Positions 9,831 through 22,121 of a DNA stretch of 64,000 nucleotides are shown one piece after another (within the stretch, counting starts at the first letter, position 1; every line of letters starts with the position of its first letter). The position numbers were made by a program, and so were the translations under genes. The notes beneath the pieces were generated by a model. It ran no database searches. It had not been told where the DNA came from and worked only from the letters and a program-made list of their open reading frames with translations. The DNA is from Melieria omissa (lineage: Eukaryota; Arthropoda; Insecta; Diptera; Ulidiidae): contig OZ020267.1 of assembly GCA_963971225.1 (NCBI GenBank), positions 31,293,298-31,357,297 of the forward strand. The letters run 5' to 3'.

Positions 9831-12140
9831 CCAATGATTTTAACTTTATTGATTTCAGGCCATGAAAAAGTTGTTTGCGAAACCACAGACAACCCCAGCG
9901 AGTTTACTGATTCCGCTATAATAAATAAATTTCCATGAAATTATAACCTTGATACAAAATAATATAGAATACTTACTGACTTGAATGCATTCAGTCAGCT
10001 TTCAATCCATTAACACACAATTCGTTATCGATCGACAGGAATCTTGAACGCTTAACGCTTCATACAACAACATTAATTCCAACTAAATCATCAACATTTA
10101 ATTCCATTTGAATCCTGTCGTTGACCTAAAACTGCAGCAGCAATACTGCCTGGGTATCCTAATCCACTTTTCTCGCCTCATCTTTCATATCACACGGCAA
10201 CGGTACAACGCCATCAGCAGCTAAGAAGAGCGGCCAACCGGCAGCTGTCTGACTTTATTTAAATCGCGCGCCAATTTAATTAACTAACTATTTACTTATT
10301 TAAAACGATCTGAATGTGCTGTCAAATATATCATGGCTTTTAATTTTATTGTCCCATATTGGCGTGCGAAGTGTTGCCAGTGTCAAGAACTCATTTGTAT
10401 TCCAATCGAATGGCAACGGCATTTAGATGCGCCGAACGAATACAAATTTCATTAGCGCCTGCAAATGGACCAGCAACAAATCTCGCACGCTCTCGGCGCA
10501 TCCGCCAGCGCCAAAGTGGTGCACGGTGCACCGGTCTACCACTCACTACCGGTTCTTGTGTGTTGCAGCGTGTGGCAAGTGTCCGGAAATATATCCTGAA
10601 GCACGGCGGCGCGGCGTCGATAGCGATCGCTGGCCGCGCACATTAACCGTTTTGCATGTTGGGAACTTCCGTGGCCGGCTTTGTCGCCTTTGTCGACTTT
10701 TTGCTATAGCAGCGTTTTTGTTGTGGATTTCTAGTTTGATTGTTGTTGCAACATCCTTCCTCTAGAGCCGAAGCCAGGCGTCTGTTTAGCTGCTCCAACT
10801 GCTTTAGTTTTGTCCATTGGTCCGTACGGCTGTCCACATGGCTTTTAGGTTGTCCGTCCGCATGGCTTTGTGGTCACTCATTGTACGTAACCGGTGAGCG
10901 GATGTGCTAAAATAGGTTGATCACTTAGACGACGAGTGTGCGTGTGTGTGTGTGCGTGCTGGCCAGTGTGAGCTGGACTTGGGCCAAGTTTTCGTGTAAT
11001 AGACAAAGCCAAAGACCGCTGTTGGTGAACTCTTTTTCATTGGCTCTATGTGTGCGTGTGTGTGTGTGTGTTTAAGGTGGAAGCTGTGCGATGGTAGCAA
11101 CAGATAGCGGTGGATCGACCACTCCATTCCGCTCCGTCTGTCCGTCCGTCCGTCAGCACGACACATTATCATCAAATGTGATTTCGATTCGTTGAACTGC
11201 GCTGAAATGCTTCACTTTTGTGGCGGCTGTTGTTATTTATTGTTGCTGTTGTTGTTGCTTTGTACATTTCGTGTTTATTTTCGAACTGTTGCGGCGCAGC
11301 GGCGGCCACAAGTTCGCATAAGTCATTTGCTGTTCGCGTGTTAATCAAGCGAGCTCATTGAGTGTTTTCTCGTTCAGATTTGTTTGTTTTGTTGTTGATT
11401 TGTTGTAGTAGTTGTTGGCCAGCCTTTAGCGCTGAATATTGTCGGCAGTGTTGCTGTTGTTGCTATTTTTTTTCCCCCAACTCCATCCATTCACATTGAC
11501 CGGACCGGATGAGCAGCTGGTGGGATCAGGTGAGACGCATGAATAACAATCGCCGGCAACAACTACACTACAACTACAACAACAACTACTTCTCGCCTGG
11601 CAGTCGAAACCAGTTCCATTGAGAAAAAGCGCCTAAACTATGAATTAATGTGGTCAAATAGTAAACTCTACGGTGCGCAGTTGCAAAGCTTTATTGCTGG
11701 TTTGGTAGCGGTCGCAATGTTGTTGTTGGTGTTGATGCTGGCCATACGTTCATTCAACATTGATTTCGTTAGCGTGCTGCGTATTTTATGAATGAAGTGA
11801 TCGACAGATGAATTGCTAAATTGAAAATGTTGCAAACAAGTTTCGAACGGTGACGCTGCCACGCACACACATACATACATACACTCACATGTTCACATGT
11901 GTATGAGTTCAGGTGTATTGATCATGTAAAGCGCCAGGAAAACATAATTTCTCTTAATTATGTCGATGTGAAATTTGGTTGTCCGATGAGTGCGAAAACA
12001 AGACGTGTGTTGATTAGGAAAATTTCTTTCATAAATTGTGTTGAAGAAATAATTTTCATAAATTTATTTGGTGCCGTTTTTGAAGAGTTTGCAAAACGAT
12101 TACAATTTGCAGGTTGTTGCAAGTTGGGAAATATATAAAA
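9831..12140. other. Intronic island, CA/TG and GTT runs
   Basis: No gene recognised. From about 10130 to 11900 GC is higher than the flanks, with (TG)n runs near 10935-10956 and 11047-11071, GTT runs near 11240-11260 and 11395-11465, and a (CCGT)n run near 11140-11153. Short overlapping frames occur on both strands without domains. Candidate regulatory DNA by position in a pnt intron (inference). Confidence 0.4.
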
Positions 12141-12144
12141 AAGA

Positions 12145-13832
12145 AGTGGATCAAATAGAATAAAATACATTAAATTAAAATAAATTAAAATAATATAAAA
12201 TAAAATAAAAAAAATAAAATAAAAAAAATAAAATAACATAAATTAAAACAAAATAAAACAAAATAAAATAAAATAAAATAAAATAAAATAAAATAAAATA
12301 AAATAAAATAAAATAAATTAAAATAAAATAAAATAAAATAAAATAAAATAAAATAAAATAAAATAAAATAAAATAAAATAAAATAAAATAAAATAAAATA
12401 AAATAAAATAAAATAAAATAAAATAAATAAATAAAAATAAAATAAAATAAAACAAAATAGAATAAACTAAAATAAAATAAAATAAAATAAAATAAAATAA
12501 AATAAAATAAAATAAAATAAAATGAAATAAAATAAAATAAAATAAAATAAAATAAAATAAAATAAAATAAAATAAAATAAAATAAAATAAAATAAAATAA
12601 AACAAAATAAAATAAAATAAAATAAAATAAAATAAAATAAAATAAAATAAAATAAAATAAAATAAAATAAATAGAATAAAATAAAATAAAATAATATAAA
12701 AGAAAATAAAATACCAAATAAAATAAAATAAAATAAAATAAAATAAAATAAAATAAAATAAAATAAAATAAAATAAAATAAAATAAAAGAAAATAACATG
12801 AAATGAAATTAAATAAAATAAAATATAATAAAAATATAAACAAAATTAAATTGAATAAAAAAATAGAATAAAAATAAATAAAATAAATAAAAGTTAACAA
12901 ACTAACAAAATTAAATAAAATAAAATACAAAATAAAATAAAAAATAAAATAAATATAACAAAATAAAATAAAATAAAATAAAATAAAATAAAATAAAATA
13001 AAATAAAATAAAATAAAATAAAATAAAATAAAATAAAATAAAATAAAATAAAATAAAATAAAATAAAATAAAATAAAATAAAATAAAATAAAATAACATG
13101 AAATGAAATTAAATAAACTTAAATAAAATAAAATATAATAAAAATATAAACAAAATTAAATAGAATAAAAAATAGAATAAAAAATAAATAAAATAAATAA
13201 AAGTTAACAAAATAACAAAATTAAATAAAATAAAATACAAAATAAAATAAAAATAAAATAAATATAATAAAATAAAATAAAAAAATTAAATAAAATAAAA
13301 AATAACATAGAATAAAACAACTAAAATAAAACAAAAATAAAATGAAAAATTTAAAAATAAAATAGAGAAAAATAAAAAAAACTAAAATAAAAAATAAATG
13401 AAAATAAATAAAATAAAATACAGAATAAAATATTATATAATAAAATAAAATACAAAAAAAAAAAATAAAATAAAATAAAAAACTAAAAGAAAATAAAATA
13501 AAATGCAATAAAATAAAAAAAACAAAATGAAATGAAATAAAATAAAATGAAATATAATAAAAATATAAAAAAAACTAAATTGAATAAAATAAAATAGAAT
13601 AAAAAAATGAAAATAAAATAAATAAAAATAAACAAAATAACAAAATCAAATAAAATAAAATACAAAATAGAATATAATTAAATAAAATAAAAATACATTA
13701 AAATTTATTAAAATAAAATAGAACAAAATAAAAAAAAATAATAAATAAAAATAAATAAAATAAAATACAAAATAAAATATTATATAATAAAATAAAGTAC
13801 AAAAAAAATATATATATAATAAAATAGAACAA
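12145..13832. repeat. (TAAAA)n pentanucleotide array, ~1.7 kb
   Basis: Almost pure AAATA/TAAAA repeats, with longest uninterrupted blocks at about 12260-12315, 12325-12425, 12478-12600, 12603-12670, 12715-12790 and 12960-13095. From 13095 on it degrades into mixed A-rich repeats. A segment of about 180 bp (from caaaattaaat...gaataaaa through agttaacaaa) is repeated near 12840-12960 and 13150-13260, which shows duplication of a larger unit. The long minus-strand ILFYF frames are an artefact of the repeat. Confidence 0.97.
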
Positions 13833-14370
13833 AATAGAACGCTTTGACCATTTTATGTGTCTGTGGGGCTTAGCGTTACCATTAACCGAAACTTTTTACC
13901 TCGTTGTAAATCATAAACAGGGTTATACTACCTATTTGATTATAAGTCTGTATGTTATGGCTTACGAAATCTTTTATGGAGTAGATTTCTCATTAACTAC
14001 TGTAAGGGGAACCAGTAAAACCTGAGTTTTTAGGGTAAGAACTATCACTGTGAAGTATCTCAGCAAGTGATCCCTGGGTTAGTGATTCAACACACTGAAC
14101 ATTGAAACTATAAATTTTTAAATGTCTGCCATTGCTTAGCGTCACCACTAACCAAAAGTGCTTTCCATAACTTTTAAGCTTCCCATGAGCTCTTAATATC
14201 ACCTTCGAACCAATGTTTATTCGCAACATAAATTAGTTTTGCTTTCATATTATTTGTATTCTTACGTTTATTTGTATTTTTTAGCACAAATTTTCAAAAA
14301 ATCATCAACATAATTGCTCACTCCGTGTGATATAAAATTGATATATTTGACATTTGTGGATCGTTTGCGA
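13833..14370. other. Unassigned; one 78-codon minus frame
   Basis: A minus-strand frame at 13993-14229 contains GKHFWLVVTLSNGR. A diverged second copy of the same motif (GKKFRLMVTLS) is readable on the minus strand near 13865-13900, about 268 bp away. I do not recognise the family. It may be part of an unclassified repeat. Confidence 0.3.
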
Positions 14371-16156
14371 TATTTACGCGTCCATTTCACTTCGGGCCAT
14401 CAATTTCCGAACCAATAAACAAAGTGCTGATTTATGCCAATTTCGTACATCAACACAGCCAGCGCCTGTTTCGCCAGTCGGCAGCACGGGCCGGCCGTAA
14501 ACTAACAGTAAATCCTCATTTAATGGACCCAGCGGCAATTTGGCGTTTTTTTTTATTGACATTATATGCCAAACAAATTGCAGCCACCGCAGATTTGCGC
14601 ATTTCAAAGTGGCGAACCTCAAACGCAATCAGCAGCCACGGACAACGCACCAGCCAACGCGGCAGGCAGGCGTCGCTGCACTTGGCTGCCGCTGTGTCTG
14701 TTTGATTTTACATCTTTCCATCTGTGATTGCACTTAAGTGCCGCGCTGCACTTTTCGGCGCGGCATTTCGATGGGAATTAACACTTTGCACCGAGAAATC
14801 CTTTGATCCCGGCAGGGCGTGCCGCGCCACATTGGCTGCGTGCCGATTGCACTTTTCGCTGACGGCGCATTATGAGTTGTAATTGTTAGAGAAATGCTTT
14901 TAATTGCGGGAAATCCCGCAAAGCGCCCGAGCCCCAAGTGGAGTGCGGCGCGGCCAGCGGAAGCGCACACACGCACATTTGCATGCGGCGGCAGTCGACG
15001 ATGGTGAATGATTTTCGGTTATTTTGTCGTTTGATGTTTTCATTGCGCAGCCAACAGGCAACAAACTGTTGGCCAGTGAGTCAACATTTCAAGATCGAAG
15101 CGCAATCGAATCGCACCAATCAAACTGCGCATCGATATTGTTTGCGCATAAATTTCGGCTGTTTATGACGGCCGCTAAAAAGATGAAAAAGCACCCAGCG
15201 CCCGTCGAGGAGGTATTAACTTGTGCGCGCTTCTTTGAATTAAAATACGACATGTTTACAAACAGCGAATTCCAGCTAATTAAACGCTTTCCTGCAATGG
15301 CTGTCTGTGATGTCTTTGGCTTTCGGGCTGCGGCCATTTTTCGTAGCGCGTAAGCGTGATGGCCCATTGCTGATTTTTCTTGAGCGGCGTGTAAAAATAA
15401 ACTACATTCAACATCGACAACAACAATTCGACAGTGAGGAAAAATAAAAATATTATGATTCTTTTTTTGGTATATTGAAAAGCAAATTAAAAATGAAATT
15501 ATTGCCTCAACCAATGGCAACAAATACACGCAGATTCACTAATACTCACTCACTCACTCACACACACATTGACACTCGAGCGCGAGCGCACTTTCCGTCG
15601 GTGGCTGAGTAAATTAGCCGCAATTGCTGCAGATGTTTTATAATCTGCGCGCAAGTTTCTGTTTGATCATCAATTTTATTGTTTCGCATTGATGAGCTGA
15701 GCGTGTTTTGTTTCAAGTTTTATTGTGTTGCTTTTCCGACTCGCTTTCGTTGTGTTCCTGCCGCCGTTGCCGCCCAACGCTTAACAGCCCAAATACCTCG
15801 GCGGATACATTAGTGCGGCTGTGGCTGACGTTACCGCGTTCGCATTTCAGCGCCAAATAAAAATGCGGACGTGACGGCCAAATCACTGCCACAGGATCTT
15901 TCAGTGCTGTCGATTTTCGTTACTCAACAACTTTGCGATGCAAAGTGTGTTCAAAGTTGGAGCAAAAGCAGTTGGCATATTTTATTGCGAAAACTTAATT
16001 GTGGCAAATGTGCTGCTGATTGGCAACTGCCACAACAACAGCAACAACAACAATAATGCAAACAATTGTAATTTGAAATTGAATTTGCATGCAGCTGACG
16101 TACGGAAGGATTTTTCATAATTTAGTCGGATTAGAAGTGCGTTTATTCAACATTAA
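14371..16156. other. Higher-GC intronic island
   Basis: No gene recognised; many short frames on both strands with no domain. A (CACT)/(CA) run lies near 15540-15570 and (CAA)n near 16023-16052. The island sits between the two inverted pentanucleotide arrays. Confidence 0.4.
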
Positions 16157-16323
16157 TCCTTTCGCTATTTGTTACCATACGTCAAGATGCTATTTAGTGA
16201 ACGTCTGACCTTTCTGTGGTTTCAAGAACACATTTTTTTTGGTCCTTAGGATAGTTTGAAGTTTTAGAAATAATACGAAATTAATAAACTGAATATTTAG
16301 GTTTAAAGAAGGGAAACATACAC
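16157..16323 (+). mobile_element. TTAA MITE family B, copy 2
   Basis: Starts TCCTTTCGCTATTTGTTACC directly after TTAA (16153-16156) and aligns with the complement of 9102-9271 over about 165 bp before the copies diverge at 'atacac'. The first base of the terminus is T rather than C. Confidence 0.7.
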
Positions 16324-17866
16324 TTAATTTAATACTAAATTTTTTTTATAGTAAGGAACTTTACGTAACTCATTCAGCAAGGTTTAACCGTGACAGGTGT
16401 CACATGAAGTTACTGTGTCCCGTTTTTAATGAAGTCAGCTTTTTAAAAGTTCTCCAATCAAGGCTAAGAACTCTTGCGCTTTCACTGTCTATTGTTACCT
16501 TTAAGAATTCTTTTGACTGCCTACAGTTGTTTACCCCGTTCCACCTATCACGGAGAAGGTAGTTTATGGCAAAAGCAAGACATCAAATTTCTTCTAAAGA
16601 TCGCTGAAACAATGAATTCTTTCAACAATGACGACTCTAAAAATTGCTTAAAATTCTCTTCTTCTACATATTTCAACCGTTGCCTTTTGGTCGCGTTGAC
16701 ATGAATTTTGAAGTAAATCAGTTGCCAATGAAAAAGTTTTTCAATCCACTGTTCCAATTCAACAACAAATCATTCATAGTTGCTTTTCATTCTTCTCACA
16801 TGTGTTCACTTAAGGCATGTTTTCTGTCCTAGCAACTAGGAAAAAAAATCGCATTTCATTGCTTCCGTTTATTATTTGATGTAATCATTATCATAAATAG
16901 CTGCAGCACATTTGGATTTCTTGCCCCCATGACTGGGCGTCTTGGAGTTAAGCCACATACACACACACACACATAGACACTTTTCACTTGCCCTCTTGTG
17001 CTCAACACGCTGACAACTGTCTTTCATTCAATTCAATTCAATTGCAATTACTGTTGCTTTAATGCAACAAGTACGCACACATACACACACATACATACGT
17101 ACGTACCCATAGAACACCGCCCACGACCAATTAAACGTTCGTGCGTTTTAGACCATTAAGGCAATTAACAACAACAGCGCAAGCAATGAACAACACAACC
17201 AGCATTCAGTGTCCAGCATTCAAGATTGTTGCCTTTATCAATTAAATCAACAGATTTCAGACAATCACATTTAAAAATTGCACAATTAAGCCGCACCAAG
17301 TGTCTTGGGCTGTGTCGGGTCGGGTTGCGTTGTGACAGTTTTGTTAGGCGCAAAGTCAAAAAAGCTTCAACGAAGAACAGCAACAATTGAACAAAATTAT
17401 ATTTGAAAAAAAATTTACAATTGTTCATTTATGTCATGTGGCTGGAATTGGTTATCGTTGGTGCGCTATGTGGTTTATGACTTTTTGAAGCCCTTATTGC
17501 GTCCACAATTCGTCGAGCTGCGCGTGTTTGCCAATATTTGCGAACAGTAAATGAACGACAAGTGGATTATGCTGCGCCGCCAGGCAGACGTGGCAGCAAT
17601 TGTGCACTTGTTGGTGGCGCTGATTGAGTGTCTTTTATGGGCCTCTCCAGCACCGATGCATGAGTCATTGGTTGCACAGCTGCACAGTCATGTGTCGGAC
17701 TATTGCACAGCTGCGAAATAGTTTCATAGTTTGCGGTGTGAAATTCGCGGCAATATAAACTAAATTTGCGGTCCAATAAAATTTACAATCAGTGACGCAT
17801 GTTTCAAATGAATCTAATAGAACTAATGACAAATATTTATTTTCAGTTTAGATTTTATTAATTTTA
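16324..17866. other. No gene recognised
   Basis: Mixed DNA. From about 16860 to 17760 it resembles the other islands, with (CA)n near 16960-16976 and 17080-17095 and several tetranucleotide CATA/CGTA steps. No open frame with a recognisable domain. Confidence 0.4.
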
Positions 17867-19457
17867 TTTTACTTAACTTTACTTTATTTTATTTTATTTT
17901 ATTTTATTTTATTTTATTTTATTTTATTTTATTTTATTTTTTTATTTTATTTATTTTATTGTATTTTATTTGACTTAATTTTATTTCATTTTATTTATTT
18001 TATTTTTTTTATTTTATTTTATTTCATTTTATTTTATATTATTTTATTTTGTTTTATTTAATTTAATTTAATTTAGTTTTAATTTGTATTTCATTTTTTT
18101 ATGTTATTTTATTTTATTTGTTTTTCTTTAATTTATTTAATTTTTTAATTTAATTTATTTTTTTATTTTATTTTATTCTATTATTTTATTTTATTTTATT
18201 TTATTATATTTTATTTTTATTTATTTTATGTTCTTTTCTTTATTTTGTTTGATTTGATTTGATTTGATTTGATTTGATTTGATTTGATTTGATTTGATTT
18301 TATTTTATTTTATTTTATTTTATTTTATTTTATTTTATTTTGTTTTATATTATTTAATTTTATTTTATATTATTTTATTTTATTTTACATTATTGTATTT
18401 TATTTTGTTGTGTTTTATTTAATTTAGTTTTAATTTGTATTTAATTTTTTTATGTTATTTGATGTGATTTTTCTTTATTTTATTTAAATTTTTTGTAATT
18501 TACTTTAATTTAGTTTTTTAATTTAATTTAGTTTTATTTTATGTTATTTTATTTTATTTTATTGTATTTTATTTTATTTTATTTTATTTTATTTTATTTT
18601 ATTTTATTTTATTTTATTTTATTTTATTTTATTTTATTTTATTTTATTTTATTTTATTTTATTTTATTTTATTTTATTTTATTTTATTTTATTTTATTTT
18701 ATTTTATTTTATTTTATTTTATTTTATTTTATTTTATTTTATTTTATTTTATTTTATTTTATTTTATTTTATTTTATTTTATTTTATTTTATTTTATTTT
18801 ATTTTATTTAATTTAATTTAATTTAATTTAATTTAATTTAATTTAATTTAATTTAATTTAATTTAATTTAATTTAATTTAATTTAATTTAATTTAATTTA
18901 ATTTAATTTAATTTAATTTAATTTAATTTAATTTAATTTAATTTAATTTAATTTAATTTAATTTAATTTAATTTAATTTAATTTAATTTAATTTAATTTA
19001 ATTTAATTTAATTTAATTTAATTTAATTTAATTTAATTTAATTTAATTTAATTTAATTTAATTTAATTTAATTTAATTTAATTTAATTTAATTTAATTTA
19101 ATTTAATTTAATTTAATTTAATTTAATTTAATTTAATTTAATTTAATTTAATTTAATTTAATTTAATTTAATTTAATTTAATTTAATTTAATTTAATTTA
19201 ATTTAATTTAATTTAATTTAATTTAATTTAATTTAATTTAATTTAATTTAATTTAATTTAATTTAATTTAATTTAATTTAATTTAATTTAATTTTATTTT
19301 ATTTTATTTATTTTTTATTTTATTTTATTTTATTTTATTTTATTTTATTTTATTTTATTTCATTTTATTTTATTTTATTTTATTTTATTTTATTTTATTT
19401 TATTTTGTTTTATTTTATTTTATTTTATTTTATTTTATTTTATTTTATTTTATTTTT
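17867..19457. repeat. (TTTTA)n array, ~1.6 kb
   Basis: TTTTA repeats, the reverse complement of the array at 12145-13832. It has a degraded proximal half with TTTAATTTAG-type variants and a (GATTT)n block at about 18248-18300, then a pure (TTTTA)n block at about 18565-18806, the AATTT block listed separately, and a final TTTTA block to 19455. Long ILFYF frames here are repeat artefacts. Confidence 0.97.
18807..19292. repeat. Uninterrupted (AATTT)n block, ~485 bp
   Basis: About 97 consecutive copies of ATTTA with no interruption that I can see, replacing TTTTA abruptly at both edges. The purity suggests recent expansion or homogenisation. Confidence 0.95.
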
Positions 19458-20917
19458 TTAATATCTTTTAACTTTTAATTACTCAAATATTTATGACATT
19501 TAAATATATATTCGACTTTTATTCTGCCATTTAACAATCCCTGCTTCACTTTCAATACACAAAAACCCCTCGAAAATTGCTGCATTTCGGCATTAAAAAA
19601 CCGAAATCCTGTGGGAAGATGTGAAATTTTTCGCGACAACCAACTGAAACCAACCAAAACCGCGCACTGCACTTGAAATAAATTTATGAAAAAACACTCA
19701 AAATACATAAAAAACTCTTTCATACATAAATGTGCAACGAACAAGTGGAACAAGTGGCTCCGCGCAAAATGGAATGAAAGGCAGAGGGCGAGAAAAAACT
19801 GACAAAAAATCCAAGGGATTACATTATTAAATACCGTATCGTCGGCGCATTCAAGAGCACAAACTGGCGCAATTTTATTCCCACGGCCGTCTGCAGAAAT
19901 TTGCAGTGGTTTTATTCCTTCTTGTTGCTTGCTTGCTTGTTTGTTTGTTTATTTGTTTGGCTCTCGATTTCTTTTATTGAAAATCTTTGCAGCCTGTGTA
20001 TATGTATGTGTGTGTGCGTTTGCGTTTGTGTTTGTAGTGTCGACTGGACATTGAGGGCGGCTTAATGGGCCGCCGGTTGTTGCAGGTACTTGGCCCTTCA
20101 CACAACTCCAGCCAGTGAGTACTTTGGACGAAGAGGACAGCACTGAAAGATGCTGCAGCGCAGACAGCGGCACATTTGTGGTCTGTTTTGAGTTTTGGGG
20201 CAGTTGTCTTAAGTGTTTGTTCACACTGTTTTTGTAATTAGTTGATATCAGCGAGGTTAGGAAAACACATTTTAAGGAATTCAAGTTTTGTGGGATCAAA
20301 ATGGCACTAAAGCACCATTTTTGTTGACGGATTCAGTCTGATTTCCCATCACCAATTTAACTAACTTTACTTAGTTGGTCATGTGGAACAAATAGGTGGT
20401 TTTAAATCTTTAAATAACTCATCCATTGTGAATTTTAGCTTTTGCAATTGTTCGTTTCAAATTTTTCTGATTATATACAAAAGTACATTCGCTACTTTGT
20501 GAATCCAAATACCATCGGATTTTGTTTTCCACTTGTGAACACACCATAAGTGCCAGTTTTGCCTAAAAATTGTCCAATTTTTCAGTAGCAGACGGCAACT
20601 GATGAATGACAGTGAATGCAAAGCTTTGAAATTTGAGTAGATTTTAAATGACGCGCAGCATAATGAATAAAAGATAAATTGAGATATGATAATGAAATAA
20701 GTCCTTTATATTGCCAAAAAATCGTGGGAAGATTTTATTCAGCGAATTTCAAAATATTTTGCACTTTTTATTTCAATCTATTCATTACTTTTGTGCTTTT
20801 TTATTGCATTCAATTTTATTACACTGTGCGACAAAAATTGCCTCTCAGCTTCGTTTTACTAATAACAGATAGGAAATGATAGTGAACCCTTTGCTGCATG
20901 ACATTGCATGTATGGAA
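19458..20917. other. No gene recognised
   Basis: Mostly unique-looking DNA. GTTT repeats lie near 19935-19960 and a TG-rich run near 20005-20040. Short frames without domains. Confidence 0.35.
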
Positions 20918-21005
20918 TGTTTGGTAAGGTTATTGTGGCTGCCTCTGTAAGAGACACACTTGGAGGTCTAAGAGGCCCATTGTGATGCCACATATCGCAC
21001 ACGCA
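20918..21005 (-). repeat. LINE-3'-end-like interspersed fragment
   Basis: Reads ggtaaggtta...gtggctgcct...gagacacactt...ggcccattgtgatgccac. The same ordered motifs occur at 35905, 41515, 46052 and, inverted, 58680. Elsewhere this sequence lies downstream of a LINE C-terminus, so it is best read as a truncated LINE 3'UTR inserted on the minus strand. Confidence 0.65.
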
Positions 21006-21299
21006 CTACAAAAGTGACACAACGCAAAATTTTAGATTTTTCAGGAAACGCAAAAAACTGTTTTTGAGCTAAATAAACATTTTTTTTAAATAACGTATAG
21101 ACCGTTCAGTACAAAATTCTTATAGGTTATGCTTTTTGATAAGTTGCAAGAATTTGTTTTTAAATTTTACACTAGAAAATCCAACATTTGGGTTGTGACT
21201 GTTTTGATGATAGTTTTATTCACCGTTTTGAAATATGTATGCAATAATATTTTTTCCAACATGTGATACAATCCACATTTCAAACGAATTGGGGAAGGG

Positions 21300-21512
21300 G
21301 AAGAGGACCTACAGAGTCCCCTTTTTTGCCTTTTTTTCACACTGGGAGGTTTTGTTAATGTCTGCCAAAAGCCCACTTGTACGTTTATTGTAATTCTCAT
21401 CTGCTTAATGTGAATAGCGATAGAAGTAAATGGGCGTTTCACCAGCCCGAGCTGGGAATCGAACCTAAGGCCTCTAGTACGAGACGCCAATACACTACCT
21501 ACTGAACTATTT
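21300..21512 (-). mobile_element. tRNA-derived SINE, copy 1
   Basis: On the minus strand the head carries an A-box-like tagttcagtagg (plus 21498-21509) and a perfect B box ggttcgattcc (plus 21455-21465), 32 bp apart, the layout of an internal Pol III promoter. The body (ctggtgaaacgc, acttctatcgctat, aagcagatga) matches the copy at 24243-24452. The acceptor-stem pairing of a functional tRNA is not present. Confidence 0.8.
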
Positions 21513-21689
21513 AACTTTTCATAGATCTGAAACTATTCTATTCAGCATTTTACAGTCGTTAACTCTTCAGTTGTGTTTTTTATGTTAAAACATTTGATTA
21601 CTAATGGATTTTGACGAATAACATTGGAAGTGTGGGCAAAAGAGTTCAAAAAACTACAAATGATTCGATTTGTTGACATAGTTTTGGCT

Positions 21690-21850
21690 AATCATGGCGA
21701 TGGTGATATGGTCGTCGCCGTCGCTCAGCTACGTCGCTCAGCAGCGTTGGATTACGAGTATACAGTGACCACCGGCCTACGTTCGAATCCCCTAAGTAGC
21801 CAACACCAAAATATAGACCTTTTTTTCTTTTGGCGGTGGCATTCTCAGCT
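21690..21850 (+). mobile_element. Possible second tRNA-like SINE head
   Basis: 'cgctcagcagcgttggatta' resembles an A box and 'cgttcgaatcccc' (about 21779-21791) a B box, followed by a T run at 21819-21825 that could terminate Pol III. It does not share the body of the other SINE copies. It could be a different SINE or a tRNA relic. Confidence 0.4.
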
Positions 21851-22034
21851 CAGATATGGCTGAGAGATTCAACAAAATTTGATTCTTACCATCAAAAATT
21901 ACTTGCAGGGAGCAGGGATAGAAGGAGGAGGTGGTTTAGTCAGCAAAAATCCGCCATATTGTCGTCCTGGACGGCATCGATATCTTCTGAAGATTTCCAC
22001 CTCCCAACGTCGAAAAAAACCCATCAAAACTTAG

Positions 22035-22117
22035 CCCTTTCCGACATGAAAATAAACCCGTTCTGTATGAATTGTATGGGCTGTAGTCCAATATATTGGA
22101 CATTGTGACTGAAAGGG
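22035..22117. mobile_element. 83 bp piggyBac-like MITE, copy 2
   Basis: Same 83 bp element as 6577-6659 in the opposite orientation; by eye one base differs (CATGTCGG against CATGACGG near one end). The right flank is TTAA (22118-22121); the left is TTAG (22031-22034), a one-base decay of the duplication. Confidence 0.85.
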
Positions 22118-22121
22118 TTAA

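Noticed and set aside
12175..13665. Long minus-strand frames rich in ILFYF
   Set aside because: They are translations of the (TAAAA)n array; frames in every phase stay open because the repeat lacks stops on that strand.
18541..18816. 91-codon ILFYF frame
   Set aside because: Translation of (TTTTA)n, not a gene.
21779..21791. Functional tRNA gene
   Set aside because: The B box is good, but acceptor and anticodon stems do not pair and the spacing is off; SINE or relic instead.
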